DNA of 64,000 nt, taken from NCBI GenBank assembly GCA_004764695.1, contig SMSO01000033.1, positions 1,441,001-1,505,000 on the forward strand, written 5' to 3'. The notes below the pieces were generated by a model. It was not told the origin of the DNA. It worked only from the letters and a program-made list of their open reading frames with translations, and did no database searches. Shown here one piece after another: positions 24,201-35,784 of the stretch. Origin of the DNA: Schizochytrium sp. TIO01. Its lineage: Eukaryota; Sar; Bigyra; Thraustochytrida; Thraustochytriidae. Position numbers and translations under genes: made by a program. Within the stretch, counting starts at the first letter, position 1. Each line of letters starts with the position of its first letter.

Positions 24201-27200
24201 ATGCTGGTCTTCTTGACCCTTCTGCGGAACAAATGGTACATGTCTGCAAAGCGCGGCTTTCACCCCGGTCACCCCCTGCTTTGGGGCCTAATGATCTCAA
24301 TTCTCTCGCTGAGAAGCCTCCGAATGCACCAGGTGGAGAAGCATGGCTTATTGTGGATCTGGTGGCTGATCAGGTTAAACACAGCATAGAGAAAATTCTT
24401 ACCTTTACAGGACAAGGCAATTCAGGTAGAAAGGTATCGTCCGGGTCTTCAGCGCCATCTGGTTCATCATCCCGTATTTATGCTCTTCGTGAGACTGCGG
24501 CAACTGACCTTAAATTGCTCTGTGACGTGCTGGTTCACTTTGGCATTCTCGACCCAGAAACATCACTGCAGACACCCTTTCGCCGGCGCAAGAATAGCTC
24601 AATGTCAAGCCCTCGGGACCCAGGAAGCCTAGGAGCTCCTAGTCCATACTCACAAGCATCGTCGCTCACACGGACACCGATGTTGATTGGAAGTAATAAT
24701 CTTTCTGCTCTTGGTTCTCCATTCATGGTTGCAAGCCCATCGGAAGGACACTCCATGCCTCCACTTTCTCTTCCTGGACGAGGTCCAACTTCATCAACGT
24801 CTGCTCCAATAGCACTTTCAACATTACCCGTGCACCCACCCCCGCCTCCGCCACATTCATCCCAATCTGGCGAATCCGAATCCGTTTGTACAGGCGATTC
24901 AGAGCAAACTCCGAAGCGACACCGCCAGATGTCTCTGAACAATGATGCTTTCGTTCTTGTTGACGAACCTGATATGCCATTGGTGCGCGGTGATATCGAT
25001 CGTCTCACTGTGCTCTGCCTTGACCTATGCAGAATGCTAAAGGTTCTTTCTGCATCTGAAGATCACGCGAAGCTCGTTGATGTGCTATGCGAATGTGTGA
25101 AAAGAGTTTGCGCTGAGCTTAACGCAAGTGATGCTCAGTTTCCTGATGGACTCGCAAGGTTGATTTGCTGTGACTGGTTCCCAGAAGGTGATGATCTTGA
25201 ATGGGAGTACTCCGATTCTTCAGAACGATTATTTCCGATTTCATGGATCCAAAGCAAGGAAACGGATCGAATCAGACTAGCAGTGCAGCAGCAAAGGCAA
25301 TTTTATGACTGTTTTACCCTATTGCACCGTGAAGCACGTGTTGTGGTTCTTAAACAACGGGTGAAACAACTAAATGATCTACGGAAGCAAGTTGCTCATC
25401 GCCTTGATGCAGCCTCTAAGCAGCGCGGATTGAATCAGTACGAAGAAGAGGTTAGGAAGTCCACTGTTCTTCGATCGCTTCAAGAAAAGGACAGCGAGTC
25501 TCGTCGCCATTGGAAAACAATTCTGCGCACAGCTGCTATTACACCTTCTCCTCTGACGCAATGTAATGTTTCTAGTGCGCGGCGACTAGATCAGTTCTGG
25601 AAATTAGATCGCCGTGAGAATCGTTTGCGCATGCGGCTTCGTTTACGTCGTTCGTTCGGGAAATCTTCACCTATTACAGGAACTGTATCACCATCGGCTT
25701 CACCATCTCTAAGTCCCTTTGATTCAACTAAAGCAAAATCCTCAAGCGAAGCTAACATTGGTGAAGATGCGATGTATTCTCTGTCTAAACGAATTCCATT
25801 AAAGCAGCAGCCAGTGTCAACTCAACCCATTCGGGAAAATACTCCTCCTCTGTCTGGATCACCTTCCCCCTCATCGACCCCTCCTACACAGCCCGGAACC
25901 CCATCACTTTCTACATCAGCTTCCGTTTCGGCAGCATCCTCAACTTCAACAACGGTTCTTGCTGCAACTGATTTGCAAAATGCTTCTCGAAGTGGATCTC
26001 AAGAGAAAATCAGTGCCAATTGCGCTGCAGAATGGGACGTCGTAGAGTTCAATTCTGTTCATTACGCTGCACGAAATGAACATGTCATGCATTCAATCGA
26101 GTGTGAGTTAATCCTTCCTATTTGTGTTGTTCGTGGGCGTATGGATCTAACTGCGCGCCACCTTTACTTTTACGGTGATATCATTGCTCAGCAGGGTGGA
26201 TTCGCTGATATGGATACAAATATCTCGAGCAATGCTCTACTCTCGAAGCGCCGCAGACAATCTCGATGGTCTATTGTTAGTGCACCAAACGAGAGCGTAG
26301 ACACGGATAGCGGAATAGCTGTATCTTCTTCATCTTCATCCTTCACATACGCGAGTGGTCGCTGGTGGCTTGATGAAGATGACGATGAAAATATGAACCG
26401 GCTTCGCCCGCGTCGTTGGGCTCTTGAAGATCTTGTTGACATAGATCTTCGTCGTTACTTACTTCGCCCAACTGCAATGGAGCTCTTTTTTGTCAACCGG
26501 AAGAACTATATGATCAACTTTCGTGGACCAGAGGAAAACCGCCTTGCGTTCGAGTACATTATTCAACAGAAGCCCCCACGATTAACTGGTTTGCCTAGCT
26601 TGGGCCACTCTAGCTTACACAGAAAAACCCTTGTTCCTGAGAAATTGGTTCAATTTCGTAAAGCAGAGTGGACGGACAAGTGGGTGAACTGGGAGATGTC
26701 GACATTTGAGTATCTCATGCATCTGAATACTGCAGCAGGGCGTACGTACAATGATTTAACGCAATACCCCGTGTTTCCATGGGTGCTTACAGATTACACG
26801 TCATCCACATTAGATTTGAATAATCCAGCTGTTTATCGAGACTTGTCTAAACCGGTTGGTGCGTTGGATGGATCACGTTTGAAACGCTTACAAGAAAGGC
26901 GACAAGCTCACGCTTCATTTGAAAGCGAACCAACATTTTTGTACGGGTCTCATTACTCTTCCCCAGGAACAGTTTTGTACTACATGCTTCGCGTAGAACC
27001 GTTTTCTTCTCATGCTAAGGAATTTCAAGGGGGGAATCTAGATCATGCGGACCGCTTATTCCATTGTGTTGCAGAGACGTGGTCTAATTGCCTCACTTCT
27101 GATACTGACGTGAAGGAACTCATCCCAGAATGGTACTATTTCTCAGACATGTTTGAAAATCGGAACAACTTAGACTTGGGTGTTCGTCAGAACGGTGTAA

Positions 27201-29329
27201 AGCTCCACGATGTAGTTCTCCCTCCATGGGCCGAGGGATCCGCTGAGCGGTTTGTTCGCACCAATCGTGATGCACTTGAAAGCGAGTATGTGAGCGAACA
27301 TATACATGAATGGATTGATCTTATCTTCGGTGACAAGCAGCGTGGTCCTGAAGCAGAAAAGGCAAATAATGTGTTTCATCCCTGTAGCTATGAGGATGCT
27401 GTGGATCTAAGCAACGAGCAAGATCCTGTGATCTTGGCTTCTCTTAAGTCAATGATTGCCTATTTTGGACAAACCCCATCACAGCTGTTCAAACGGCCGC
27501 ACCCTCGTCGACAACCACGACCCCGCCCCAAATGTGCGCAAAAACGGGTTATTTTGCGCGCAGAAGTACATACTGCTGCATCATGGCCTATGGCTAAAGC
27601 TCCTACAGCAATCTTTCTTTCACCACCGCCAAAGAAAGTTGCATCCCGAGCTAAGGCAGCCCAGCTTGCCATTGTATCCAACAAGATACGGCAACAGCTT
27701 AGTGATCTGGAAGCGTCAACTTCGTTGACTCAATCTCCAATGTCACCTATGGGTGAACCTCCAAGCCTAATTCGCTCCTCTTCTTGTCCTTCTCCAGTAG
27801 GAGTTTCTATTGATCGCTTGGGCGGGCCGGATATTGCATTGCCTCAAGCTGGGGTCAATACTCCAACATCTGGTGGCATGGGTCTTTCTCACCAGCCGAA
27901 TCTTTTAACAAATGCTGCAAACGCTCTTGTAAATATTGTGGAGGGTAGTGGTGGGTCACCAGCACAAGAAATGCGTAACCGCGGGCTCATGACAACATTT
28001 AGCAACAAAGTGAAAGAAACCACTGACTCCTTGACAACTCAGGCGTATATGGAGACCATGCAGGTCCTTTTTGCAAGCCAAGGTAGGCTTGAAGCAGCAG
28101 AGGTAACTATCTCCCAAACTCTACGAGTCGAGCTACGTCCACCTATTACCATGCGAAGCCCACGTCCTGATTATGACACAACCCATATTTTGCGTTCGCA
28201 TCACCAACGCCTTACAGATGCCTTTTTAAGGAGCTCAACATGCTTAGCTCTTGCAAATGGTGCTGCCATTGCTTGTTGCGGGTACCCTGATAATGCAGTG
28301 AAGCTTCACTCTACCATAGATGGTCAATTTCTTCAAAGTGTACGTCCTCATTCTGGAAGTGGAGCAATCATGTGTATTTCGATGGATAGGGAACAGCGCT
28401 TCTTGGCTGCTGGAGCTCAAGATGGCTCGATTATCATATGGAAGCTTGACGAGCCAGCAAAGGCAGAGGAAACCGTGCGCTCAGCTGTAGACCATCGCCA
28501 AGACGAGCACCCGTCAGACCCGAGATCACCTTCAGCAGTGGAGCCTCAAGTCGACATTTTTGAGGAAAATGAGCGTAGCACAAACGACCTAAATGGCAGA
28601 AAATCGAGTAGTTCTACAGGCAGCAGCAGCCCCACTGGCAGCGAGGGTATTGATCACAATAACCTTGATACTCAATCTGCATCTGTCACATTATTTAGCA
28701 GAATCATGTCAGCATTTACTCAGAAAAAGCGTGAGCACGAGCCTATTCTGGATGACCGAGCTGGTCCTGCCCACTGGATTGTAGGTTTTCACGACGCTCC
28801 CATTTCGAGTGTGGCTCTCGATGGTGACCTTGATATCATTGTATCTACTGCAGTCTCCAGCAGAGCTGTCATGGTTCACACTCTTAGTGACGGCCTGTTT
28901 CTACGTACGATTGACCTTCCGATTACAGCTGTTGGCTGCGTTGTTTTGTCGCAGCTCTGTGTTTCCCGCTTAGGCAAAATTGTTGTCCAGGTATTGGACT
29001 GTGATTCGGGGGCCTCGTGGCTACAGATCTTGCATGTAAATGGAAAATGTCTAGAGAGGGCTTTGCTGAGCGAACCTGTGCTTGATCTTCGCCTAATGTC
29101 TTCAGGACGTCATTGTGTTGCTGTACATTCTCGACAAGTTCGCATTTTTGATATCGAGGACCTCACGAGTGACCTTTTGGTATTTGACCTAGGTGAGACT
29201 GAATCCGCTCAGATAGCTGGCGCAGCTTTATCCACAGACGAGCTCAGCGTTGGTATCGTCTTGAGCGATGGTCGATCCTCCTGGCATTGTATTGGTGATA
29301 ATTTCCGTCAATGCTGCCATGCTATTTGA
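18299..29329 (+). CDS. Giant BEACH-domain protein (ConA-like, armadillo-like, PH-BEACH, BEACH, WD40); two frame breaks
   Basis: BEACH proteins are scaffolds in vesicle traffic, lysosome biology and autophagy. The assembled gene has about 3,676 codons. Order: disordered Ser/Asn/Pro-rich N-terminus; ConA/LamG-like domain at about 724-997 (LLWPADGFTFAIWFREQG, then WHWLSITL); helical repeats; PH-like domain at about 2577-2770; BEACH domain at about 2785-3067, with hallmark strings FEYLMHLNTAAGRTYNDL, QYPVFPWVL, LDLNNPAVYRDLSKP and HEWIDLIFGDKQRGP; C-terminal WD40 at about 3297-3670. It resembles the neurobeachin/LvsA/WDFY3 group; subclass is unsure. The start at 18299 is the first ATG in the upstream frame. 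One extra A in AAAA near 18706-18709 is needed to keep the SNSNSN-to-NLNLN reading. One base appears to be missing near 22770-22778, within the possible window 22727-22862. It ends 187 bases from the convergent transacylase gene. Confidence 0.9.
18690..18738 (+). repeat. AAATTC hexanucleotide tract coding for Ser-Asn repeats
   Basis: Tandem TCAAAT/AAATTC units inside the N-terminal coding part of the BEACH gene. Read in one frame they give Ser-Asn repeats and in the next Lys-Phe repeats. The unit AAAATTC holds one more A than its neighbours, and this is where the two long frames meet, so it is a natural place for an indel. Confidence 0.8.
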
Positions 29330-29516
29330 TGATAAGTGTATAGGCAAGACTGTTTCTCTTGTCATGTATGAAATTCTTTTTATCAATAATTGCGAAATCA
29401 TTATGTATATATCTATCTATCTGGCTTGATCCTTTGATGACCTTGATTCTGCTCATTTCATCGCAAGTACTCTCGTGTGCGGTTGATGATGTGCCAAGGA
29501 TTTTCACAATGTTTTC

Positions 29517-30680
29517 TTACGCCACAACCGGTGCGGTATTCGCTGATGCAACGCCGTTTGTATTCTTGGAAACGTTGGGAATTGGGATGCGGATTTTGTA
29601 GAGTTGCCAAGGTTTCTCTGCCGATGGCAGATTGAGTGAATAATCCTGTTTGTCGGGGCCACCTAGGCTAGTTTGGTTATCTTCCATTTCCTCTTGAAGA
29701 TGGAGATCACTTTGAAAAGTACCAGATGTCACGTACAAGAGGGAGTCGAGCAGGGGTTGAGGCGGAGAGAATCGTTTCAGCATGGCGCTCAGCTGTCTAC
29801 CTGGCCCAAGCTCAATGAAGACATCGCCATCAGTAAATTCAGTCACCAGTGTCTTCAAGGTGTTTTCCCACTGAACGGGAGAGACAAGCTGCTCAGTAAG
29901 AGATTTTCTTACACTGTCGGCAGAGAAGTCATGGTAATGGTCACCAGTCGTGTTCGCAAACACTCTAACGTGAGATTCTGGATATTTAAAGTTGCATTGA
30001 AAAAGCGCTGCATCAAGCCGCTGAATTGCCGGCTCCATAGCTTCGGTATGAAACGCCCCAGCTACAGGAAGACGACGTACAATTCTAGCTCCAGCTCGTT
30101 TGGCGGGCAATTCTATCGCTTCAAGTGCATCATTGTCTCCTGACACGACCGCGCAGCCAGGAAAGAGATAATTTGCAACAGCCAAATTTTGTCCAACTTC
30201 AAGAATTTTAGCTTTTACATGGGCGCAAACTTCCTCGAGTTCCACTCTTGTAAGGCCCACGACTGTGGTCATACCTCCAACTCGCATTTCTGCAGTGTCC
30301 TGCATAGCGTTCGCTCGCTCCTGTACGCAACGGAGTGCATTTTCGAAGGAAAAAATTCCGGCAGCAGTCAGTGCAGTATATTCTCCAAGACTCAGTCCCG
30401 CCAAGACAAGGTCATAGTCTTCAGCTTTGAAATAGTCTGGCTTAGCAGCTTTCAGTTCTTGAAATGCGATCCACGCGCCGACGAACATAGCTGGCTGACT
30501 GTATAAAGTCTGGTTGAGTTTCTCAAGTGGGCCATCAGAGCAAAGCTTTTCTAAATCATAGCCTAAAATCCTGTTTGCAGTAGCGAGGATGTCTTTGCTA
30601 ATCTTCGTGTGAGCATGAATCATCCCCAGTGACTGGGCTCCTTGTCCAGGAAACAACACAACAGTTTTGGGCTTCGTCAT
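29517..30680 (-). CDS. fabD-like: Malonyl-CoA:ACP transacylase (FabD/MCAT), free-standing
   Basis: Moves malonyl from CoA to acyl carrier protein for fatty acid synthesis. It has 387 residues. The family hallmarks are present: VVLFPGQGAQ at residues 7-16, the nucleophile Ser97 in AGLSLGEYTAL, and the catalytic His211 in PVAGAFHTEAM, followed by SPVQWE and ELGPG. The spelling GLSLGEYTAL and VANYLFPG resembles the plant plastid and cyanobacterial form more than animal mitochondrial MCAT (GFSVGE); this is from memory of the families. There is no obvious transit peptide before MTKPKTVVLFPGQG, so either targeting is lost or an upstream exon is missing. The last 60 residues are an extension beyond the usual end. 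Single exon; ATG at 30680. Confidence 0.93.
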   Translation of the reverse strand: MTKPKTVVLFPGQGAQSLGMIHAHTKISKDILATANRILGYDLEKLCSDGPLEKLNQTLYSQPAMFVGAWIAFQELKAAKPDYFKAEDYDLVLAGLSLGEYTALTAAGIFSFENALRCVQERANAMQDTAEMRVGGMTTVVGLTRVELEEVCAHVKAKILEVGQNLAVANYLFPGCAVVSGDNDALEAIELPAKRAGARIVRRLPVAGAFHTEAMEPAIQRLDAALFQCNFKYPESHVRVFANTTGDHYHDFSADSVRKSLTEQLVSPVQWENTLKTLVTEFTDGDVFIELGPGRQLSAMLKRFSPPQPLLDSLLYVTSGTFQSDLHLQEEMEDNQTSLGGPDKQDYSLNLPSAEKPWQLYKIRIPIPNVSKNTNGVASANTAPVVA

Positions 30681-31414
30681 TTTAAAAAACCCAATTTGGG
30701 GTATGTATAAACGTATTGATGCTGGAGAAAGGAGACGATTAATTAAGGACGTGTTTGGGTTTTGCTGTACGCTGCCGTCTTCAATCGGGCAAATATTTCT
30801 TGAGATTTATACTTTGATTGGTGAAGGTTAAGGATTATAGGCTGCCTATGCACAGAGAAGATAGTAGACTCGTGTTGCCCAAGAAGCACTAAGAGATTTT
30901 CTTAGTTCTTGAGAGCATGAGAAGGTTAAAATGAATGCCATGGTCTTTTTTTTTTTTTTTCCTTCTTCTTCCTTTTCTTCTTCTTCTTCTTCTTCTTCTT
31001 CTTCTTTTCCTTAAAATCAAACCTCTACTACATTCAAAACATCCGAGTCTTTCTGTCAATTGGAGACTCGAGTTCTATTCTAACTTTGCAAGGAGTCGAT
31101 AGGAAGAGAAAAAAAGGGAAAAAAAGAGAGACACAGGGGAGGAATTTTGACAATGGTCATATATGACCGACACGACATTGCGATGTGAGTCAGTTGATGA
31201 CACCATAAGAATGAATTTTTATATATCGATATGAGCTAAAATAATGCGAATTTGGAAAAGGCTATTAAAAAGCGTCTTGTTGAGACCCCAGAAGACAGGT
31301 CTATTTGAGCTCTTCATTTTTTAATATTGGTTCATTATTTTAATATTATTGTTAAAATATGTGGTAAGGAAAGAGTAACAGATGGATGTGTCAACATGTG
31401 CAGAGAAAAGCAGA
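30681..31414. other. Spacer between transacylase and VPS18 genes
   Basis: These 734 bases lie upstream of the transacylase gene and downstream of VPS18 (both on the minus strand). They hold a poly-T plus CTT microsatellite and AT-rich sequence at 31310-31370. No gene is supported. Confidence 0.55.
30946..31013 (+). repeat. Poly-T followed by CTT microsatellite
   Basis: Fifteen T residues run directly into about fifty bases of CTT units with a few CCTT variants. It is about 270 bases upstream of the transacylase start and reads as poly-A and AAG on that gene's strand. Confidence 0.9.
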
Positions 31415-34400
31415 TCAAATTGCCCACGCCTCAGCTTCGCGTTCTTCATCTTCAGAGATGAATGGCTCAGCAATCGATTGGATCATTAAATCACCGCAGA
31501 AGGGACAAGCAGCAGCAATGAAGTTGTCCAATGCAGACAGTTTCTCGCGATCCTCTTTGGACAAGGTGGTCGGGTCACGAGGAGCACCCCTTGGGAGTCC
31601 ATGTGAGACTCCTGTGTCTATTGGGTCAACAGAAGTTGCAGTGACTGAGTCCAGCGTTGACGTCACAGTGACGTCGCCGTTCAAGCCTGCCTGCACTTCT
31701 TCTTGCAGTTCTAGGTAGGAACGCAGAAGATCGATCTTGTTTTGCTGATCCTTGCCAACATGACGAGCTACTTCATTCAAAAGACATGTGGAGTGAAACG
31801 CATGTGTGCAAGGGAAAACATAAAAGGCCTTCTCAAGGACGGGCAGCCCGCATAAGTCACATGAGTAGTCTGGATTTACAACCATGAAAGTGTCATTCTG
31901 TGCATTAATTTCATCCCGGATGGCTTCAGCAGCGTCAGTAAACTCAGCCATCTCAGCTTTCAGAGAGTCAATTTCTTGGCCATAGTGTTCTAAAGTACGG
32001 CAGATCTCATCCTTAAGCTCACCAATGGCAACAACATCTGGGAGGAACTGGAGGACATCCTCAATGGTCAGTGCATCGGACTCACTTAGCAAAAGTAATG
32101 CTCTCTGGATAGGTGCCTCAGCATCAATAGATGTGGACTGTTGCTCAACTGCTGCTTTTATTTCATGCTCTGCAATCATCAACCACAACTTGCGACGTGT
32201 TGCTGCATCTTGTGCCATACCAGCGTTAAATTTAGCTAGATCGAGATCCACCTTTAAAGCCAGCTCTACAGCCTCGGCATAGAGATCCATGATGGAATAA
32301 ATATCGACAGCAGCATTGGTCTGATTGTGCTCACTGCAGACGCGAAGCGCATACTTGAGGTCAAAACATCGGTTCGGAGACTGAAGAAACTTTCGCAGGG
32401 CTCCATCATCCGGACGTGCTGCGTATAGTGACAACAGTAGATTGTGGATCGCTTCGCTTTGGTTTCCCTGTACATTAATACAGTGCTCAAGATAACGTAC
32501 AGCTTCCGCAGGGTCCTTCCCTGCTGAGCTTTGAGTAAAACGTACAATCGCAGGAATCAGCTTGCAAGGGTCCAAAAAACTGGAATCGATCCATGTATCA
32601 ACAAGCTCAGAAGGTTGATGCTCGATGAGTTCTGGAGAGTATTTATAAAAGAGATTGAGGATAGCAGCGGGAGGGTCTTCATCCATGCTTCGCCAAACTT
32701 GGCTTTGAGCAGCTAAAGTATCGACAGAGAGATCATAACGACCACGAAGCATATGTCGCACAATAACACGCTCATAATCCCCATTAATCTTTGCATAGGC
32801 TAAAAAGTCAGAATCACGGCCGTGTCCTGCAATCAGCTTGTAAATGGTGTCTTTGGTGGGGCGCAATGTCAATACGTAGTCTCTCATAAAACTGTGAAAT
32901 TCATCCTCCAAGGAATCAACCTCAGCTTGCTTACTAGGATCTTCGCCCTTGGTTGCCTCATCGGACAGTGTTGTAATTGTTTCTAAGTAAATCTCCACGA
33001 GCCAGACGCAAACAATTGTGCGTTGCGTATTTTGGGTCGTTGGCAGTTTGGCAAGCTTGAGCAACAAATACGTCCGCAAAGATTTTCGTTGGTTGCTGTC
33101 AATAAACATTAAAGAGACATCTTCAAATGAGCGACGACACTCAGCGTAGTCTTCAGCAGCAAGGTCATACTCTTGCGAAGAAAAGTAATAGTCAGCACGA
33201 AGAGAAATTACCTTGTCGCGCTGTGCGTCTGTCTTACATTTCTGCAAGGCTTCGTCAAACTTTGATGGATCTCCCGCTCGCGCTTGATCAAGAAAGAGTT
33301 TCCAAACATTTCCATCCTCGTTTTGAATGAGAAGTCGTTGGATATCTAATTTACTGCATAAAAATATTTCGAGGCGAGCAGGGTCCCATACGAGGCTGAG
33401 TGTTGCACCTAGACGCGCCGAGTCAATCTTTTGTTCGTATACGACCTCTTCATTGAGCTTGCCAACCACAATGAGCCAAGATGCGTAGAGAAGCACGTAG
33501 TGGAACTCTGTTTCTACGGCAGACAAGGGCGGACCTGCAAGCTCCTCACCAGTCCCCTTTGTGCGTGAAGGGAAATAAATCATATTGTGACGGCTTGTTA
33601 CCTTTTCCCCGCTTTGTGAGTCGGCAGTAAACTCAAGACGGCCAATGTAAAGACCACCCTCAGAGAGTAGCATGAAAGACGATGGGCGAGCACTTGCAGA
33701 TTCTGCAAAACACCGGAGCTCTGAATAGGCCATTTCGCCTGGAAGCTCGCGGAAGGATTGATGTTCGGGTGCTTCGTAAAGCTTGAACATGGACTCCAAT
33801 GTGGGTCCACCAGAAAACTCATAGAACCGGGTTAATGGCGCCGTGACAGCCATGACATACCATGATACAGTACCACGACTGGGTCGAAGTCGGATTGTTT
33901 CAAGTCCACATACTGGAATAGACATTCCTAGCTGATATACCTTTTGAATGTATTTTTTCTCTTTACCTCGTAGTGCATCTTCGATCGAGACTTCCCAGAT
34001 CCCGCCACGTGAAGAACCAAGCAAAATGGTACCCGTTGAGTCACGAAGTTGGTTCTCCCTGTCCCAACCAATACTATCAATGACAACATCCTTTAGTCTT
34101 TGAATTGGGCCACGGCTTTTGACGGTTGTAGTATTGGCGCTGGCAATACTAACATAATAGTTATCACCATTCTCAAGTGAAATGACTGCGTGATGGCCCA
34201 AAGGACAGATGAAACATTTATGCACGGGGTTTTGACGTGGGTCATGCGAGCTAATTTGCACCTGAACTTTTCGATGTGACTGTGCAAGCCAAAGCCATAC
34301 CTGCTCCGTGGTGCCACTACCAGCAGCTACTACAAAAATACTATTCCCGTTTCCTGATGTCATAGAACGGAGACTTGACACATCGTTGCCAAGGCCGTAT

Positions 34401-34870
34401 CGCCAGTCAACAGCTTCTAGGGAGAATCTAGGCTGTGTTGAGGGATCGTCTTCTTCATCTATTAGGTCTTCGTCCTCTTCGTTATGTTCATCAAGGTAGT
34501 GTTCGAGACCAGACCCTGCGGAGAGAGCCGAATAAGATCTAGCGCCCATGCTGGTTGCTCTTCGCAAAAAAGTAGCATCTGGGGGTGTTGCTTTGCTCAG
34601 GGACAAGCCCGTGTCCTGATCCATATCTTGGAAAGGGTTACCACTAGGTTTAGATGGGCCCATCGCTGTGGTCTGTTTTGAGTTGGGTTTTTGAGCGTTA
34701 CTACTGTTTACTTCAGAATTTACCGGAGGTTTGGATGCTTCATCTTCATCGGCATCAAACGGGTTCTTCGATGCTGAAGAGGCAGTGGGCTGCAGAGGCG
34801 GTGTGCGGGCATTTTGCCTCGTAATTCGAGGGTTTCTAGCCCCAGCATTCCAGTCATCGAAGAGTGACAT
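31415..34870 (-). CDS. VPS18: Vps18 / Pep3 / deep orange homologue (HOPS/CORVET subunit)
   Basis: Vps18 is a core subunit of the CORVET and HOPS tethering complexes at endosomes and the lysosome or vacuole. The predicted protein has 1,151 residues, near the usual family size. An N-terminal beta-propeller region occupies about residues 140-560. Clathrin-heavy-chain-like helical repeats follow. A C-terminal RING is split by a long insert: CDLCGLPV at about residue 1003, FPCTHAFHSTCL soon after, and ACPFCGDLM near 1123. The first 130 residues are disordered and acidic and contain two NPF motifs (KNPFDAD, GNPFQDMD). The frame extends one codon upstream, but only from TTG, so the ATG at 34870 is used. 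It is uninterrupted and intron-free. Confidence 0.93.
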   Translation of the reverse strand: MSLFDDWNAGARNPRITRQNARTPPLQPTASSASKNPFDADEDEASKPPVNSEVNSSNAQKPNSKQTTAMGPSKPSGNPFQDMDQDTGLSLSKATPPDATFLRRATSMGARSYSALSAGSGLEHYLDEHNEEDEDLIDEEDDPSTQPRFSLEAVDWRYGLGNDVSSLRSMTSGNGNSIFVVAAGSGTTEQVWLWLAQSHRKVQVQISSHDPRQNPVHKCFICPLGHHAVISLENGDNYYVSIASANTTTVKSRGPIQRLKDVVIDSIGWDRENQLRDSTGTILLGSSRGGIWEVSIEDALRGKEKKYIQKVYQLGMSIPVCGLETIRLRPSRGTVSWYVMAVTAPLTRFYEFSGGPTLESMFKLYEAPEHQSFRELPGEMAYSELRCFAESASARPSSFMLLSEGGLYIGRLEFTADSQSGEKVTSRHNMIYFPSRTKGTGEELAGPPLSAVETEFHYVLLYASWLIVVGKLNEEVVYEQKIDSARLGATLSLVWDPARLEIFLCSKLDIQRLLIQNEDGNVWKLFLDQARAGDPSKFDEALQKCKTDAQRDKVISLRADYYFSSQEYDLAAEDYAECRRSFEDVSLMFIDSNQRKSLRTYLLLKLAKLPTTQNTQRTIVCVWLVEIYLETITTLSDEATKGEDPSKQAEVDSLEDEFHSFMRDYVLTLRPTKDTIYKLIAGHGRDSDFLAYAKINGDYERVIVRHMLRGRYDLSVDTLAAQSQVWRSMDEDPPAAILNLFYKYSPELIEHQPSELVDTWIDSSFLDPCKLIPAIVRFTQSSAGKDPAEAVRYLEHCINVQGNQSEAIHNLLLSLYAARPDDGALRKFLQSPNRCFDLKYALRVCSEHNQTNAAVDIYSIMDLYAEAVELALKVDLDLAKFNAGMAQDAATRRKLWLMIAEHEIKAAVEQQSTSIDAEAPIQRALLLLSESDALTIEDVLQFLPDVVAIGELKDEICRTLEHYGQEIDSLKAEMAEFTDAAEAIRDEINAQNDTFMVVNPDYSCDLCGLPVLEKAFYVFPCTHAFHSTCLLNEVARHVGKDQQNKIDLLRSYLELQEEVQAGLNGDVTVTSTLDSVTATSVDPIDTGVSHGLPRGAPRDPTTLSKEDREKLSALDNFIAAACPFCGDLMIQSIAEPFISEDEEREAEAWAI

Positions 34871-35247
34871 CAAGTTTGTCGGTGTTGTATCAAAGGTGAT
34901 ACTACCTCAGTTTAGATATTGAGGCGGTCAGGTTCAACGTCGGTGTATCCCACGATCGCAACGCACTTCCCTTGCTCACAGCTGGCGAAGATCCCGTTAG
35001 CACAACTTTACCAAATCCACTCAGCTGTGCCGCTAGCCAGGCCACCTTTGCGGAGTTTACTTGCAAGGCACCGAGAAGTCTTCGTTCTCCGTTGCGAATT
35101 GATTTTGTTCCTCTACAGCTATCGTCATCAAGTAGGGCCTACCTAAGGCACCTCTAAAGATAGATCCTCCATCTTTCCATTGTTACCCTTCCATAGCATT
35201 AATTCCACAATATTGCTCTACAATGAATAGCAGGGTACAGATACAAC

Positions 35248-35659
35248 ATGGCGACAATCATGATTCCCGATGCAGACTACGCAAGTTCACTTCTGCATGG
35301 CGTCTCAGCCGCTTCATCAGCTCCATCTCCATCTCCGGAGCGTCCAGCATCTTGCAAAATAACACGCGTATTCATTCGTCATCAGGTACATAGATGCTAT
35401 CTCTCTCTCACCACCTTGAATGTCTTCAACGTTGGTAGATTGTGGCTATTTCTAGTAGAGCACCCATCGTATGCCAAGAACTCAAGTCCCTTCGAGGCTC
35501 ACTCATCTCTCTTCAGCGAAAGTCCCTCCAAACGAACAGTCTAAATCTGCTGCTTCTCACCGTGCTCGCAGGTTAGGGCCCGAAATCGTAGAATTGTCGC
35601 GAGACTCTCCAGGTCGCCATTGCGTCAAGGTGCCTACTGCTGGTCAGCACACGCAGTAA
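35248..35659 (+). CDS. Possible small two-exon gene of unknown function
   Basis: This is a low-confidence model. ATG at 35248 has a good context (ACAACATGG). Exon 1 is 35248-35385 (46 codons, Ser/Pro-rich middle). A GT-AG intron of 73 bases may run from 35386 (CAG|GTACAT) to 35458 (TTCTAGTAG|). Exon 2 is 35459-35659 and ends with TAA, giving about 112 residues with a basic stretch (SHRARRLGPEIVEL). Frames match across this intron, but a nearer AG at 35455 would bring an immediate stop. No family is recognised. It is divergent from VPS18, with 377 bases between the starts. Confidence 0.25.
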
Positions 35660-35703
35660 ATAGTCAATGATAAACAAGCCTTGCGACGACTTGCTCGAAG
35701 GGA

Positions 35704-35784
35704 ATCAATCATCAATCATCAATCATCAATCAATCAATACATCAATCAATACATCAATCAATCAATCAATCAATTAATACATCA
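35704..35784 (+). repeat. ATCA tetranucleotide microsatellite
   Basis: Tandem AATC/ATCA units with interruptions (ATCATC and ACATC) and no coding sense. The same unit recurs at the far end of the window (63550-63621). Confidence 0.92.
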
